Assembly: GCF_002105155.1 (NCBI RefSeq)
Contig: NW_019028987.1
Coordinates: 550,501-614,500, forward strand
Source of the DNA: Lobosporangium transversale
Lineage: Eukaryota > Mortierellomycota > Mortierellomycetes > Mortierellales > Mortierellaceae
DNA length: 64,000 nt
Reading direction: 5' to 3'
The position numbers and the translations under genes are program-made. How positions within the stretch are numbered: position 1 is the stretch's first letter; each line of letters begins with the position of its first letter. Below are positions 30,501 through 41,604 of this stretch, one piece after another. The notes beneath the pieces were generated by a model that saw nothing but the letters and a program-made list of their open reading frames with translations, had not been told where the DNA came from and searched no databases.

Positions 30501-32796
30501 CTATTGCCGAGGTTACAACAGCTGTAGCCTGTGGTGATCTCAGCAAGACTATTGATGTGGAAGCTCGAGGAGAGATTTTGGATTTAAAGAACACTATCAA
30601 TTCGATGGTGGATCAGCTCTCCATGTTCGCCAATGAAGTGACTCGAGTGGCACGCGAGGTTGGAACTGAAGGCAAGCTTGGGGTGCAAGCGCAAGTAATG
30701 GATGTACGGGGTGCTTGGAAAGAAATCACCTCAAATGTCAATACGATGGCTAGCAACTTGACAGCTCAGGTACGCGCTTTTGCCTCTATTTCAACTGCCG
30801 CCACCGATGGTGATTTTACTCAATTCATCACTGTTGAGGCCTCGGGTGAGATGGATTCCCTCAAGACCAAGATCAACCAGATGGTTTATAATCTTCGCGA
30901 GAGTATTCAGAAGAACACGGCCGCTCGTGAAGCTGCTGAGCTTGCTAATCGCTCCAAATCTGAATTCTTGGCAAATATGTCACATGAAATTAGGTAAATT
31001 ATACGTGCCACTGTTTCATGGGTGTTAGCGTATTTGCTCTGTGCTTGATATTAACTTTATCATTACATGCTCTTACTATAGAACTCCCATGAATGGTATC
31101 ATTGGAATGACCAGCTTGACCCTGGAGACAGAGCTCACCCGTCAACAGCGCGAAAATTTGGTGATCGTCAGTCATTTAGCACACTCGTTGTTGACGATTA
31201 TCGATGACATTCTTGATATCTCCAAGAGTATGATGATGCTAATTGATGATACTAAGTGTTTGAGGTTCCTTCGTTTATTTCATGAGCTGACTTTTTTTTT
31301 ATATGTATAGTTGAGGCTGGTAAAATGACCATTGAGCAAGCCCCATTCTCTCTACGCACTCAAACATTCGGTGTTCTCAAGACCCTCGCTGTAAAGGCGC
31401 ATCAGAAGAAACTTGATTTAATTTACAACGTCCATAATGACTTCCCAGATCAGCTTATTGGTGACCCCCTGCGCTTGCGCCAAGTTATTACAAACTTAAT
31501 CGGAAACGCTATCAAATTCACAACCGAGGGCAGCGTTGTTCTTGACTGTGTCTGCAAGAACAAGACTGATAACGGCGTCGAGCTCCAATTTTGTGTCTCT
31601 GATACTGGCATTGGTATTCAGAGTGACAAGATTGAAGTAGTATTCGACACATTCTGTCAAGCAGACGGTTCCACGACACGCAAGTATGGTGGCACAGGAC
31701 TTGGCCTCTCAATTTCCAAGCGTCTGGTGGCATTAATGGGGGGTGATCTCTGGGTCAATAGCACGTTCGGTAAAGGTTCGCAGTTTTTCTTTACTGTACG
31801 CTTCAACACAGGTACAATGTCGATTGATCAAATCAATCTCAAGACAAAACCATATGTCGGACGGCACATATTATATCTGGGCACTATGCGCGACGAGGCC
31901 ATTTCTAATTCTGTGATACGCACATTGGAGGAGCTCAAGTTCAAAGCAACCCATATCACTTCTCTCGAGGAGGCCGCAGAATTAGTTCCTACGCCTGGCT
32001 CTAGCTCTTCATCGACAGAAAAATCCTTATTTGACGTTATTATCGTTGACCATGTGAAAGACATCCGCAAGGTCAAAGAAATTCCCATGTTGAGGTTCCT
32101 GCCGATTGTGCTATTGTCTGTGACGACACCTTATATCTCGATGAAGGTCTGTCAGGACCTTGGCATCGCCAGCTATTTTAACCCTCCAGTTCAACTTCCC
32201 GATCTTATGAATGCACTCCTTCCCGCATTTGAGTCTGCATCAGCATTGCCCTCAGATGCAGAACATGCAACCCCATTGCATATCTTGCTTGCGGAGGACA
32301 ACGTGGTGAACCAAAAGTTAGCAGTTCGTATCTTGGAGAAGTTTGGACATAAGGTTACGATCGTGGCAAATGGAAAGACAGCTGTGGAGATCTTCAGTAG
32401 CATGCATTTTGATTTAATTTTGATGGATGTACAGATGCCGATCATGGGTGGGTTTGAGGCCACACAAGAAATTAGAAAGTTGGAGATGCTACGAGGTGGA
32501 AAGGACCATCTGCCTATTATTGCTCTTACTGCGCATGCCATGATTGGAGATCGCGAGAAGTGTTTAGCTGCTGGCATGGTAAGCAAAAAGTGATACCTAT
32601 TGATCATTGAAAGGACAAAGTCGCGTTTTTTTTTTTTTAAGTTACTGACCAACATGTCTTTTTCCAGGACGAATATGTTACAAAGCCTTTACGCACGAAT
32701 GAATTGATTGCAACCATCAACAAATTTCCACCCAAAAATTGCCCGGATCTGGCGCAGCACGATCCATATTACGAATACCCGCGCACAGGCTTTTAA
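24544..32796 (+). CDS. NIK1: giant group III (Nik1/Os-1-type) hybrid histidine kinase with about 17 HAMP units
   Basis: Seven exons: 24544-25915, 26262-28744, 28852-29127, 29228-30993, 31082-31227, 31311-32578 and 32668-32796; 2,479 aa. Residues 1-350 are Ser/Pro-rich with no transmembrane helix. From ~350 to ~1930 is an array of ~92-residue HAMP units ([27 protein letters not shown]): one complete in exon 1, nine in exon 2, one in exon 3 and six in exon 4. Then follow the phospho-His H-box ([15 protein letters not shown], His ~1963), N-box ([17 protein letters not shown]), DTGIGI and [10 protein letters not shown] boxes, a degenerate receiver-like region, and a receiver (HILLAEDN) with the Asp of LMDVQMP at ~2386. 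Known role: cytosolic osmosensor feeding Ypd1 then Ssk1/Skn7, and the target of phenylpyrrole and dicarboximide fungicides. Relatives usually have five to seven HAMP units. Confidence 0.96.
27234..30475 (+). repeat. near-identical HAMP-coding blocks (internal duplication in the kinase gene)
   Basis: By eye, 27234-27784 matches 29925-30475 (551 bp), and 27713-28185 matches 29300-29772 (473 bp), without a mismatch that I could find. In the first array the two blocks are consecutive; in the second they occur in reversed order. The flanking units differ at many silent sites, so this looks like recent duplication or gene conversion rather than constraint. Confidence 0.85.
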
Positions 32797-33365
32797 TACC
32801 GCATGAAAGCAAGTGTTGATTCTAACATAGTTTGTAGTATTGTCCTCTGTAGTACTTATATGTAAAACTAGTAACCAGAAATAGTAAATATTAATGATAA
32901 ATTTACATGACTGAAAATTGGTATATAAGTAAATGAAACCACGCGCTGCGATAGCCAGACTTGAAGAATCTGCAATTGACCATTGTTATTGCTGCGATTC
33001 AATGGCTCTAGCTTTGTTTTGCTCCTCTTTTTCTTTTTGAATGTCACACTAATTGTAAGAGACAGAGGGTGCCCGCTCGGTCATGCGGAATAGGGGATTC
33101 GGTACAAAGATCCAATGCGTCCATTGCTCCTGCTAAATAACAACATTGACCCTATCTCGTTCATTCTGTCTTCATTTGTCCTAATTTAAGTTTTGATGAA
33201 TATAAAATGAAACTACATTTGGAAACCACAGAGATCATACAAGAGAAAGCTAATATGCACTATTAATGTTAATTAATTTTATTAAAAATGGGGTATATTG
33301 TTTTGTAAGCAGATTGGAACGCTATATCTAAAAGAATAATGAGGTATTCTTGGGAAGCCATTTCT
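32797..33365. other. convergent spacer, hybrid kinase / INSIG
   Basis: AT-rich 3' region. It holds one puzzling minus-strand segment, 32986-33132, which reads as a C-terminus (HWIFVPNPLFRMTERAP, then IQKEKEEQNKARAIES) but has an in-frame TAG between its halves. No start or upstream exon was found for it. Confidence 0.5.
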
Positions 33366-33574
33366 TTATTCTATCTTGAGTTGCGTTTTGATTGTGTTTG
33401 GACCATCATACCATGTTGCTGGGACAATATCAAGCTGCCGTCCAATGCTACCAAAGCATACTGAAGAAGAGTATAGGATGCAAGGAATCCACGACCCAAT
33501 ACCGAAAAAATCCGTCCTTGTAAAACTATTTATTCGTGAGCAAGAGATATCGTTAAGTTTTTTCTTCTTTTTTC

Positions 33575-33608
<34 letters not shown>

Positions 33609-34820
33609 AACATTGACCTTTAGTCCTACTACTTAATGGATGAGCAGATTTTTTTTCTTTAATTATTATTACCTATACCATCCATTCAATACGAGGATAT
33701 AGGCGACCATAGTGCCAAGGGAGGCGGCTGTAAGCGAGATCATGAAACCATGGAAGGTATAATCGAACCAGAACCATAGACCAACCGAGATAAGGGCCAA
33801 TGTACAAGTGATCTGTAGGCTGCTTGTCCACGCAAGTTTGGATGCTGCATAATTAACACCGATAAGTCCTCCGAAGCACCTATGGAATGACATTGATTGA
33901 TCTTGTCAGGACATTTTCCACTTTGTATAGCCCTGAGAGTTTTTTTTATCATTGGTGTATGAGCCCAATTTTGTCATCCCGAAATAAGCGTGAGACCTTG
34001 TCATGTGGCCATAGAGTGAACTGGGGAAGAGTTTCTTGATGTCATTATATATACTCTATGCTCCGACATATGCTTTTTTTTACCTCATAACACTAGACCA
34101 GTCGCGACCGTCTCGAACCACGCGTCGTCCCCACCATAAATAATCGCCAAGCGGGTAGATCGACCCAATTAGGACTGCAGAAACCCCACAGATTGGAGGT
34201 AACCAGGAAGCAGTGGCCCAGAGTTGATGGATATTGTTCGGATAAGTGGTCAGGTTGTGTTGAGTCTGGAGATGATCAACCACAAGTGAGAATGCGAAAC
34301 CCAAAACAAATAAGATCAACATTCGAATAGGGAAATACAGTGAAATTGAGTAATCAAATAGGAACAGGTAGGGGCCTTCGGAAGCAAGGCGAAGGCTTGG
34401 GAAAATTGACAGCTCGCCATTGTCATTGTAAAGTTGATGATAATCCTCTTGGTAACTCGGTACTGGCATTAGTGTTGACGCTAGTGATGGTTTTTCTGAC
34501 ATTATAGAATCTGCAGATGCTGTGGAAGAAGTAGACGTGGCTATTGCTGTGGTGGTTGTGGTAGTTGTGGTTGTAATGATAGTGGTTGTGGTAGTAGTAG
34601 TATAAGCTGAAGAAGTTGGTTCTCGACGGTGATGAGCGTAGGAGCCCTGTAATTGATAGAGAGATGTTGAAGATGAGGACGGTGACAAGGTTGAGCAAAG
34701 GAAGTCATCCTTAGTAATACCGGGGTCCAAACCAATATCGAGATCAAGATCATGTTCCATATTGTTGTTGTATTTCAAAACTGAGAGAGACGAATAAGAC
34801 AGGTGGAGATGATTTGACAT
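33366..34820 (-). CDS. INSIG: INSIG-family ER membrane protein
   Basis: Three exons on the minus strand: 34084-34820, 33673-33879 and 33366-33525; 367 aa. Residues 1-150 are a Ser/Thr-rich cytosolic tail with a long Thr run. The INSIG core follows: FPIRMLILFVLGFAFSLVVDHLQ, WLPPICGVSAVLIGSIYPLGD, then the hallmark RCFGGLIGVNYAASKL, LALISVGLWFWFDYT and, in the last exon, DFFGIGSWIPCI and CFGSIGRQL. About six membrane helices are expected. Known role: sterol-responsive ER partner of SCAP/SREBP and/or HMG-CoA reductase; which partner applies here is not visible. The last exon is separated from the rest by an A/T palindromic intron, and missing it would drop the final helix. The acceptor chosen (AAATAG) gives the best match around the YSFTRTDF segment. 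Confidence 0.9.
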
Positions 34821-37644
34821 TCACTACTTTCTGATAAAAAAATATATATTCCAGGTTATAAGACTAGAGAAGGTGGAAGAGAAGTGTGGGAAAATAGAGA
34901 GAAGGAAAGAATGAAGGAAACAATGGAGGAAACAATGGAGGAAACAATGAAGGAAAGAGGAAAGAAGGAAAGGAAAGAAGGAAAGACTCCCTCAATGCTT
35001 AAATTGTTTGAGCACCTTATCCAATCAGAAAATAGTCATATGACAGTGGTGCGAGTAAGCAATCAAAGACATCCTTCTTTTTGATTATTTAATGTGGTTT
35101 TATTTTTGCCGCCCATTTGCATGGTTGCACAAGAAGTAAACACTTTCAACAAATTGTCGGCTGAGCAAAAAGCGCTTTTCTCTTCTCCACAACTTGGTTT
35201 GTTTAAAAGCTCTCGGACTAAAATATACTACTAGTTCTCGTTAGAAACTCGTCGGCGAATATATTTTCAGGATTATTAAATTGAATAAAATATCCATTTC
35301 AGACAATCAGCCACCAAATCAATTCAATCCTCATTTTTGATTCAAAAACAATATTTTAAAAATATATTTGTCGATGACATTTTGGCGAGAACTCTATGTA
35401 CATTTGTAAATGAATACTTTTATGAACAATCTCACAAAAAAAAAACAAGGTAAGTCAGGGGAACAGGAAAGATGGATTATTGTCTGTCTTCACTCATTCC
35501 CCACAGTCAAAACCACATCCCAAGTACCATATTCATCTGACCTCTTGTGTTCACTTTTATCTCCATGTTTTGGCCAGAAGGAAATACGGGGTAATTACGG
35601 TCTGTTTATTTTTTCTGAATATTTAAAGGGTGAAGCTTCGTGCCAAGTGCATCAAGGACTATCTAAATATACACTAAAGGAAAGCAAGACAGCTGGATTA
35701 CGTAAAGTAACATAGGATGGATCACAGGTACAATCCCTATTCTGAGGGCCCTGGGACTGGAAAAACAACGATCTTTAGAGCTTGGTAAGGTACTCACGGT
35801 TACAAGGTTATTTAATTCGCAGGCTTGTTTCAGCTTTTAAGGGTACTTTTGGGAAGCACGTCAAATTAAGTCTTCTATCATATAGCCTAGACACCAGCTT
35901 CGTTTTAAGAGTGCTGTTTAGCGAGGTAAGATAAGAGTTCGCTCAAATCACAAAGATTGACAGCAAACAGGGCATTGCTTTGGAATGCATCTCCAGGATT
36001 ACTGCTATAGTCTGCACATATTCCGCTCTTCACGCTTCTTGAAGCCTCAGAGCTCCTTCGATTCCAAATGATGAATTGTATTGTTGATCAGCTGTAGTTG
36101 TGAGACATTCAGGAGTTTTAGAAAAGATATAGTCATCTCGTCTGACATACCACGTTATGGTAGGATTGGTTGCTCCAAGATACCAACATCCTGGATCAAT
36201 ATCGAGAAGTTTTTCTTATACTATCTTACCGCTCGACGAGATTTGAACAAAGGAAGTAGAAATGTCTTTTGTTTGATGATTAGATCCCGGACTTCCTCAT
36301 TAGCGACCTTGACACGTTTTTTAGTGCCTAGAAGTGATTCGACTTGACTCAAGCCTGGAGCCCATATGCTTTTATCATATTTCACATTTTAATCGAGTCT
36401 ATACTTGCTATCCAAACGGGCTTGACAAGGACGATTTCAACTTTCAGCATGCTCTTGGTTTCAAGTACACAACTAAGGTCACCAAGGCATATCTGGAGTA
36501 GATTAATATGATGGAAGTCAATAAGAGGCTTTGTACTGACCTGCGCAGCCCTCAGATCTGGATCCTATCAAACTAATAGATATAGCCGTAGTAATGGTCA
36601 ATAGTAATAGTAGGATAAAGGAGTATAAGAGCGCCAAGCCCGTCACCATTGAAATAGCTTTGCACTGGCGAGAAGACTCGTTCGAAAGCACCTTACACAA
36701 ATCCTAGGCATTATTCGAGCCAAAACTGCATAACTGAAATACGTGTATTGCGAAGCGGTGAATAGGAACCAACCATCGTAACATCATCTATACTGAAAGG
36801 TACCAGGTTTCGGAGTCTGTCGGTTAAGCAAAAAGCAGTTGATTAGTCAATATTTAAATATATAGACTGAGCAAAAATCAAAAGAACGAAAAAGTAACCA
36901 ACAATAAAACAGCACAAACGTCAAGAGCGGGCTTCCATTGCTGGGGGGATTGAGCTTTGTGGACCATCCTAGTCATCTTGATCAGATGAATCAATTTTAT
37001 AAGGCAAAGGCGATTTTTGAGAGGAATCGCTGGAATATGAGAAACAAGTGTAGGAAGAATAATGGGGGATTGCAGACAGCCTTCTAAAGATGATGAGATC
37101 CATCCAATATAATAGTTATCACTGCTGCCCTTGGTAACCTTGTTGCAGAGGAAGTACAGCAGTTTGCATACAAATCCCCATGGCTGCTCTGTGAAGCCGA
37201 GGCACTCCTGTAATTTTAATCGTCTGTAGAGTCTTAGATGTATAGTAGTCGGAGCCAGCGAGTATTATCCCTCTAAGGGATCTCCAAGTTTTGGCCAAAT
37301 CAGGTTCAGAACGTATTGTTGTGGCCGAGAGCGAGATTTGCAACATTGCTTAAGGTCAGCAACTCTATTAACAGTGGCTATTGTGTCCCCAACCGATAAC
37401 CGATAAATAGAAATGTGAGATACCCCCTTGTGTGGAGGTCTCAAACGACGCGTTGAATAGATTGTCATTCTATGCTCTAACGTAGGATTTAGCGAAGTTG
37501 AATTTGCGTCACGCATTTTTTTTTTTTTTTTTTTTTTTTTTTTCATGCTGACTTGCCAATTATCATCTTGAACATCTTGAAGGAAAAAGAGTCAAAGGAA
37601 ATCATTGAACATCTTGCCTGGAGTGAAATTAGCAGTACAAATCA
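34821..37644. other. 2.8-kb spacer with decayed coding fragments
   Basis: No intact gene. Positions 34890-34985 are a GGAAACAAT/GGAAAGAAGG-like purine repeat. Between about 35700 and 37350, short open pieces with coding-like composition occur on both strands, for example plus-strand 36393-36500 (PNGLDKDDFNFQHALGFKY, ended by TAG) and minus-strand 37119-37346. They are interrupted by stops and are probably relics of mobile or duplicated sequence. A T tract of about 26 nt (37517-37543) lies about 100 bp upstream of COG1. Confidence 0.45.
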
Positions 37645-40600
37645 ATGACAACAGAAGCAGCAGTCAATGTGGATGATCTGTTTATGAGACTCAGCGTGCC
37701 TGAGCTCAATGCATATGAACGCAGGACAAGGTACCTATGTATTCTATTGTATCTACCGGCCTTTGCTCTATTTGGGCACAGAAGTCATTATTATTATTGA
37801 TACACCCATTTTTCAATTGCTAGACAAGACATCGAGAATAAGAAGCAAGAGCTCAGGATGATGGTGGGGTAAGTCATTGCGTACTTATATGTGTGGAAAG
37901 GATAAAGAGTGAAGCAATTGGACCTACGGTACCTATCAAGTACGCAAACCCGTATGTTGAATTGAGAACTTCTCGTAGGAATGAGGGCTTGTTAAACTGA
38001 GTATTTTAATTATCTTCATTTGGCGGAATCATAGAGAGAGGTATCGAGACTTAATTGGCGCAGCAGATTGTATAGTAAGAATGAGAGAGACTGCACTGGA
38101 AGTCCAGGGCAACATTGCACAAATGCGAAACACCTGCGATATCCATACCCTCAAGCGATCCGTTGCAGCAAGAACATCAAAAACGCAATACAACGCGATG
38201 GGTAAGGAAGCTACAAGATCTTCCCCGCAATTCTTTTTCTCACTTGATTAATTTTTTTTTTCTTTCATACAGACGACATGAAAAAATCGCTTTATGCCTC
38301 CGCTGCGCAAATTAAGCTATTAGCTGATGTACCTGAACAGGTAATGCAAGGAACCCACCTCTATTTGTGTAAAGATCAATCGTAGCAATTATTGCCCTTT
38401 TCAATTCTTGCTGTAGCCTGGAGTTTCTATAGCATTATTTATATATTTTTGCTATCAAATCTAGATCTGGCGTAATATAGAAAATAGTAATTATTTAACA
38501 GCTAGTCGACTCTACCTTATCAGCAAGGCTATCTACGGAAACCTGAGTGCAAGAATAGATGATGATCATGAATCAGTCAAGATTATGGTATGGGAGAATC
38601 CTTTCCACAGCACAAGAATATGCTACTGATCTTTGTAGCTTACAGATTACAACCTCCCCTTCTATCGGACATTCGTTTTTTAGGAGACATTCCCCGTAGT
38701 GGGCCGACAGTGGGATGCTGTCAGTCATTTCAAGGTTCAGATCCTCCAAAAGAGCCAATTGCATCTTAAATCTGCCGAAGAGACAGACTTGGATGTTATC
38801 GAAACGATATGCGCCATCATGCTACTAGATGATGTGACAATCAAGGATATGCTTCAACTCTTTCTCATTCAGCGAGAAGCAGCAATACGAGAGGCTCTAG
38901 AACCAAGGGTTGAGGGACGTGATATTGGGGCTCAGATCGTGAAAGCCATAAGAGTACTTCAAAAGACACTGTTCCACATTGAACACGTCTTTTCAGAGTC
39001 TGATCAAACGTTAGCTAATGATAATACGAAGCCGAAATCATCATTGTTGGAAAGACACCTTAAAAATATTCAACAAACATTTTCATCTGCATCATCGTCA
39101 CCGAACATATCATCATCCACAACAGTAGGTACTCTCCATGGGGCTCTGTTGTCTTCACAACAAAAGGACAAGGCTTTAGCGCCATCAAAGCTTCCACATT
39201 TGACCTCTTCAAGTTCAACAGCATCCATAATCCCAAAATTATATCCAACAACGCCAAACATCCATCTACTTGTTCGACATCTTCCTGAGGCAATCCAGAA
39301 TTTTACACCATCCATTAATCCAGAGGGGCCCAAAGCGGCTTTTACACAGCAAGAAATGCTTGTAGAGGTTCAGCGGTGGGTGGAGCACATCAAGGCCGTC
39401 CTTAATAATGGATTTGAGGCGCTTCTGCATCAAGTGCAAAGCAATACAGCGCTGGTATCAATTCGATCTAAAATCTGGAAAGCTTTAAGTGTAGATGAAT
39501 TTGCTTTATTGTCAACAACTAGAAAGAGTCAATTCAATGAGGTATAAATATATATGCTTGACAAAAAGGTCTAAGTTAGGTTGGAGATATCATTGTAGGC
39601 TCCTCACTATACTTTCTCCATTTCTCTCATTTCATTAGGTCTGCAGGACGTTACTTGGTGAGGCAGTTAGCATATGGAGCACTGTCCTTCGATCTGGGTT
39701 TGCAAAGGCTTTCCAAAACAATATTCTTTTTGCTTTGGATGAGCTCTCACACCAGCCCGAGAAACTGATACGCCCACGACTTGGGGAATTAGATGAAGAA
39801 AGTGATCCTAATCATGACATTGGGAGGTTTGTCTGGAATAGTGTGAATATTGGAAAGGGCTCTGCACCTTCCAAGGCCACGCAACCATTGGTCCGAAAAA
39901 TCAATGAATCTGTGGCAGGAAAAACAGATCTTATAGCGCAAGTCATCCGTGCATTTGAGGAGACTCTAATGGCTATCAGAACAGATCAAGAACAAGCTCT
40001 AGTATCTCCAAGGATTGGGTCCATGAGCGACGATGTCGCGGATGAGGATGAGGCCGATGATGACGATGAAGCCCGGTACGAAAATTTAGATCTCTTTGGA
40101 GGTAGAGCGGACACAGAAGAACTAATTGACTGCTACCAACGATTTTGCATCGAGTGCATCAAATCTTATACTCGGGGGCTGGAGAAGCTAGTTCATGAAG
40201 CAGTTCAAAAACCAGAAAAGGCCAGGAACACCATCTCAGCGATAGATCGGGCAATGACCATTGGGAGAGTCGCATCAGGAATCGCATCCATGGATTGGGT
40301 TCTACATAAGGCTTTGATGCCCCCTCGTAATGCCTCCGATTTTGTACGAGCGCGCGCCACTAAAGTCAATGTAGAGTCACAGGCTCAAAGCTTGATTGCG
40401 GGATTAAATAAGGTGTATTTGATCTCATACGAGGCGTGGATCGAGCACATGGAATGGTTATTAAGAAGGGATATCAAGCATTACTTGGGAGAGTCGTCAT
40501 GGACGGACCTTACGACACTTGCATGGGAGCCTATCTCTAGCTCAAACTCTACAACTACGTCTGCTTCCTCACGAGGGCCGTCTGTTGTTTCTGTGCCTAA

Positions 40601-41479
40601 TAAGGACCCAGCAAGTACAGGAATCGATGATACAACGACACTGCTCCCATTTCATGGATCCACACGTCTTATCTCATCATTGCATCATGTTGTTCAAGAG
40701 ATGCATCGAGCAGGAACAGGGTTTATGAAGCCTGAATTGCTACAGATCGTGACAGTCAGGCTGGGAAGGCTCATTTTGCAGGGGTTGAACCAATTCTTGG
40801 ACAATGTTGTTTCTGACCCAGCAAATACGCAAGCACCATCGGTTTCACATGTTAATGCCCCGCGGACTGATGTAACTGCAACAACCGTTTTGACTGAGAA
40901 AGGCGCAATGCAAATGCTTTTTGATGTCAAGTTCATCAGTTTAGTTTTTCAGTCAAGTTTAGACAGAGATAATGATCTGCTGCAATTGACAAGATCCGTT
41001 TTGGATCGAATCCGTGGACATGTAAAGTTTCCTTGGCTTTTTTTTTTTTTTTTTTTTTTTTTTTGTTTGCTTGTAGGCAGTGATTGACTTTGTACTTTTT
41101 CTCGTTTCAAATTCATCAAATAGATTGATCCGATTAATTTGGCAGCGTTCGAAAAGGCTCTAGAAACCAATGCAGATCGCCAATATGGTCGTGTCGCTGT
41201 CTTATTAGGGCTTCTCGTCCAGTTGAATCCAATAGAAAGGTATTTATATTTGGATGTTTATAGATATAAAAAGATCTGTCCAACAGAATATTTAGTTTAA
41301 AGGCACTACTTTTTTCATTAATTTTTTTTTTTTATTTTTATTCTCTTTCCTTGTGCCTATGTAGTAAACGTAGGACAACCTTTGTCGAAAAGTCGCCTCA
41401 TGTCTTTGCAATGGCGCCTTTGTCTGCTCGATTTACATTGCTCCCTGTAGGCCAAAAGATGACAGGTCGAGTCGTGTAA
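37645..41479 (+). CDS. COG1: Conserved oligomeric Golgi complex subunit 1
   Basis: Nine exons: 37645-37730, 37824-37868, 38035-38201, 38273-38340, 38465-38587, 38684-39541, 39639-41021, 41124-41239 and 41365-41479; 986 aa. The N-terminus is the Vps51/COG1 helical domain: LFMRLSVPELNAYER, ERYRDLIGAADCIVRM, KLLADVPEQIWRNIE, YLTASRLYLISKAIYGNL and FPVVGRQWDAVSHFKVQIL. The middle is Ser-rich, with an acidic stretch at about 40035-40075 and the helical CATCHR-type remainder. Known role: lobe A subunit of the COG tether for intra-Golgi retrograde vesicles, a peripheral protein on the cytosolic face of the Golgi. The first five exons are small, so start and phase were checked one by one. The intron 41022-41123 carries a T tract of about 25 nt. 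It is convergent with ASPM, with 125 bp between the stops. Confidence 0.93.
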
Positions 41480-41604
41480 TATGACCCTTTCAATAAGCAA
41501 CAAAACCAAATAATAAAAATAACACTCCAACTTTAATTATTAAATACATTCTAAAAAATTATTGGTATCTTGAAGACCTGCGGATAAATTTTACAAGGAC
41601 ATCA

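Noticed and set aside
33049-33063. 15-nt GT-AG segment that would remove the in-frame TAG
   Set aside because: It has intron-like ends, but 15 nt is far below the intron length seen elsewhere here (about 70 nt and up).
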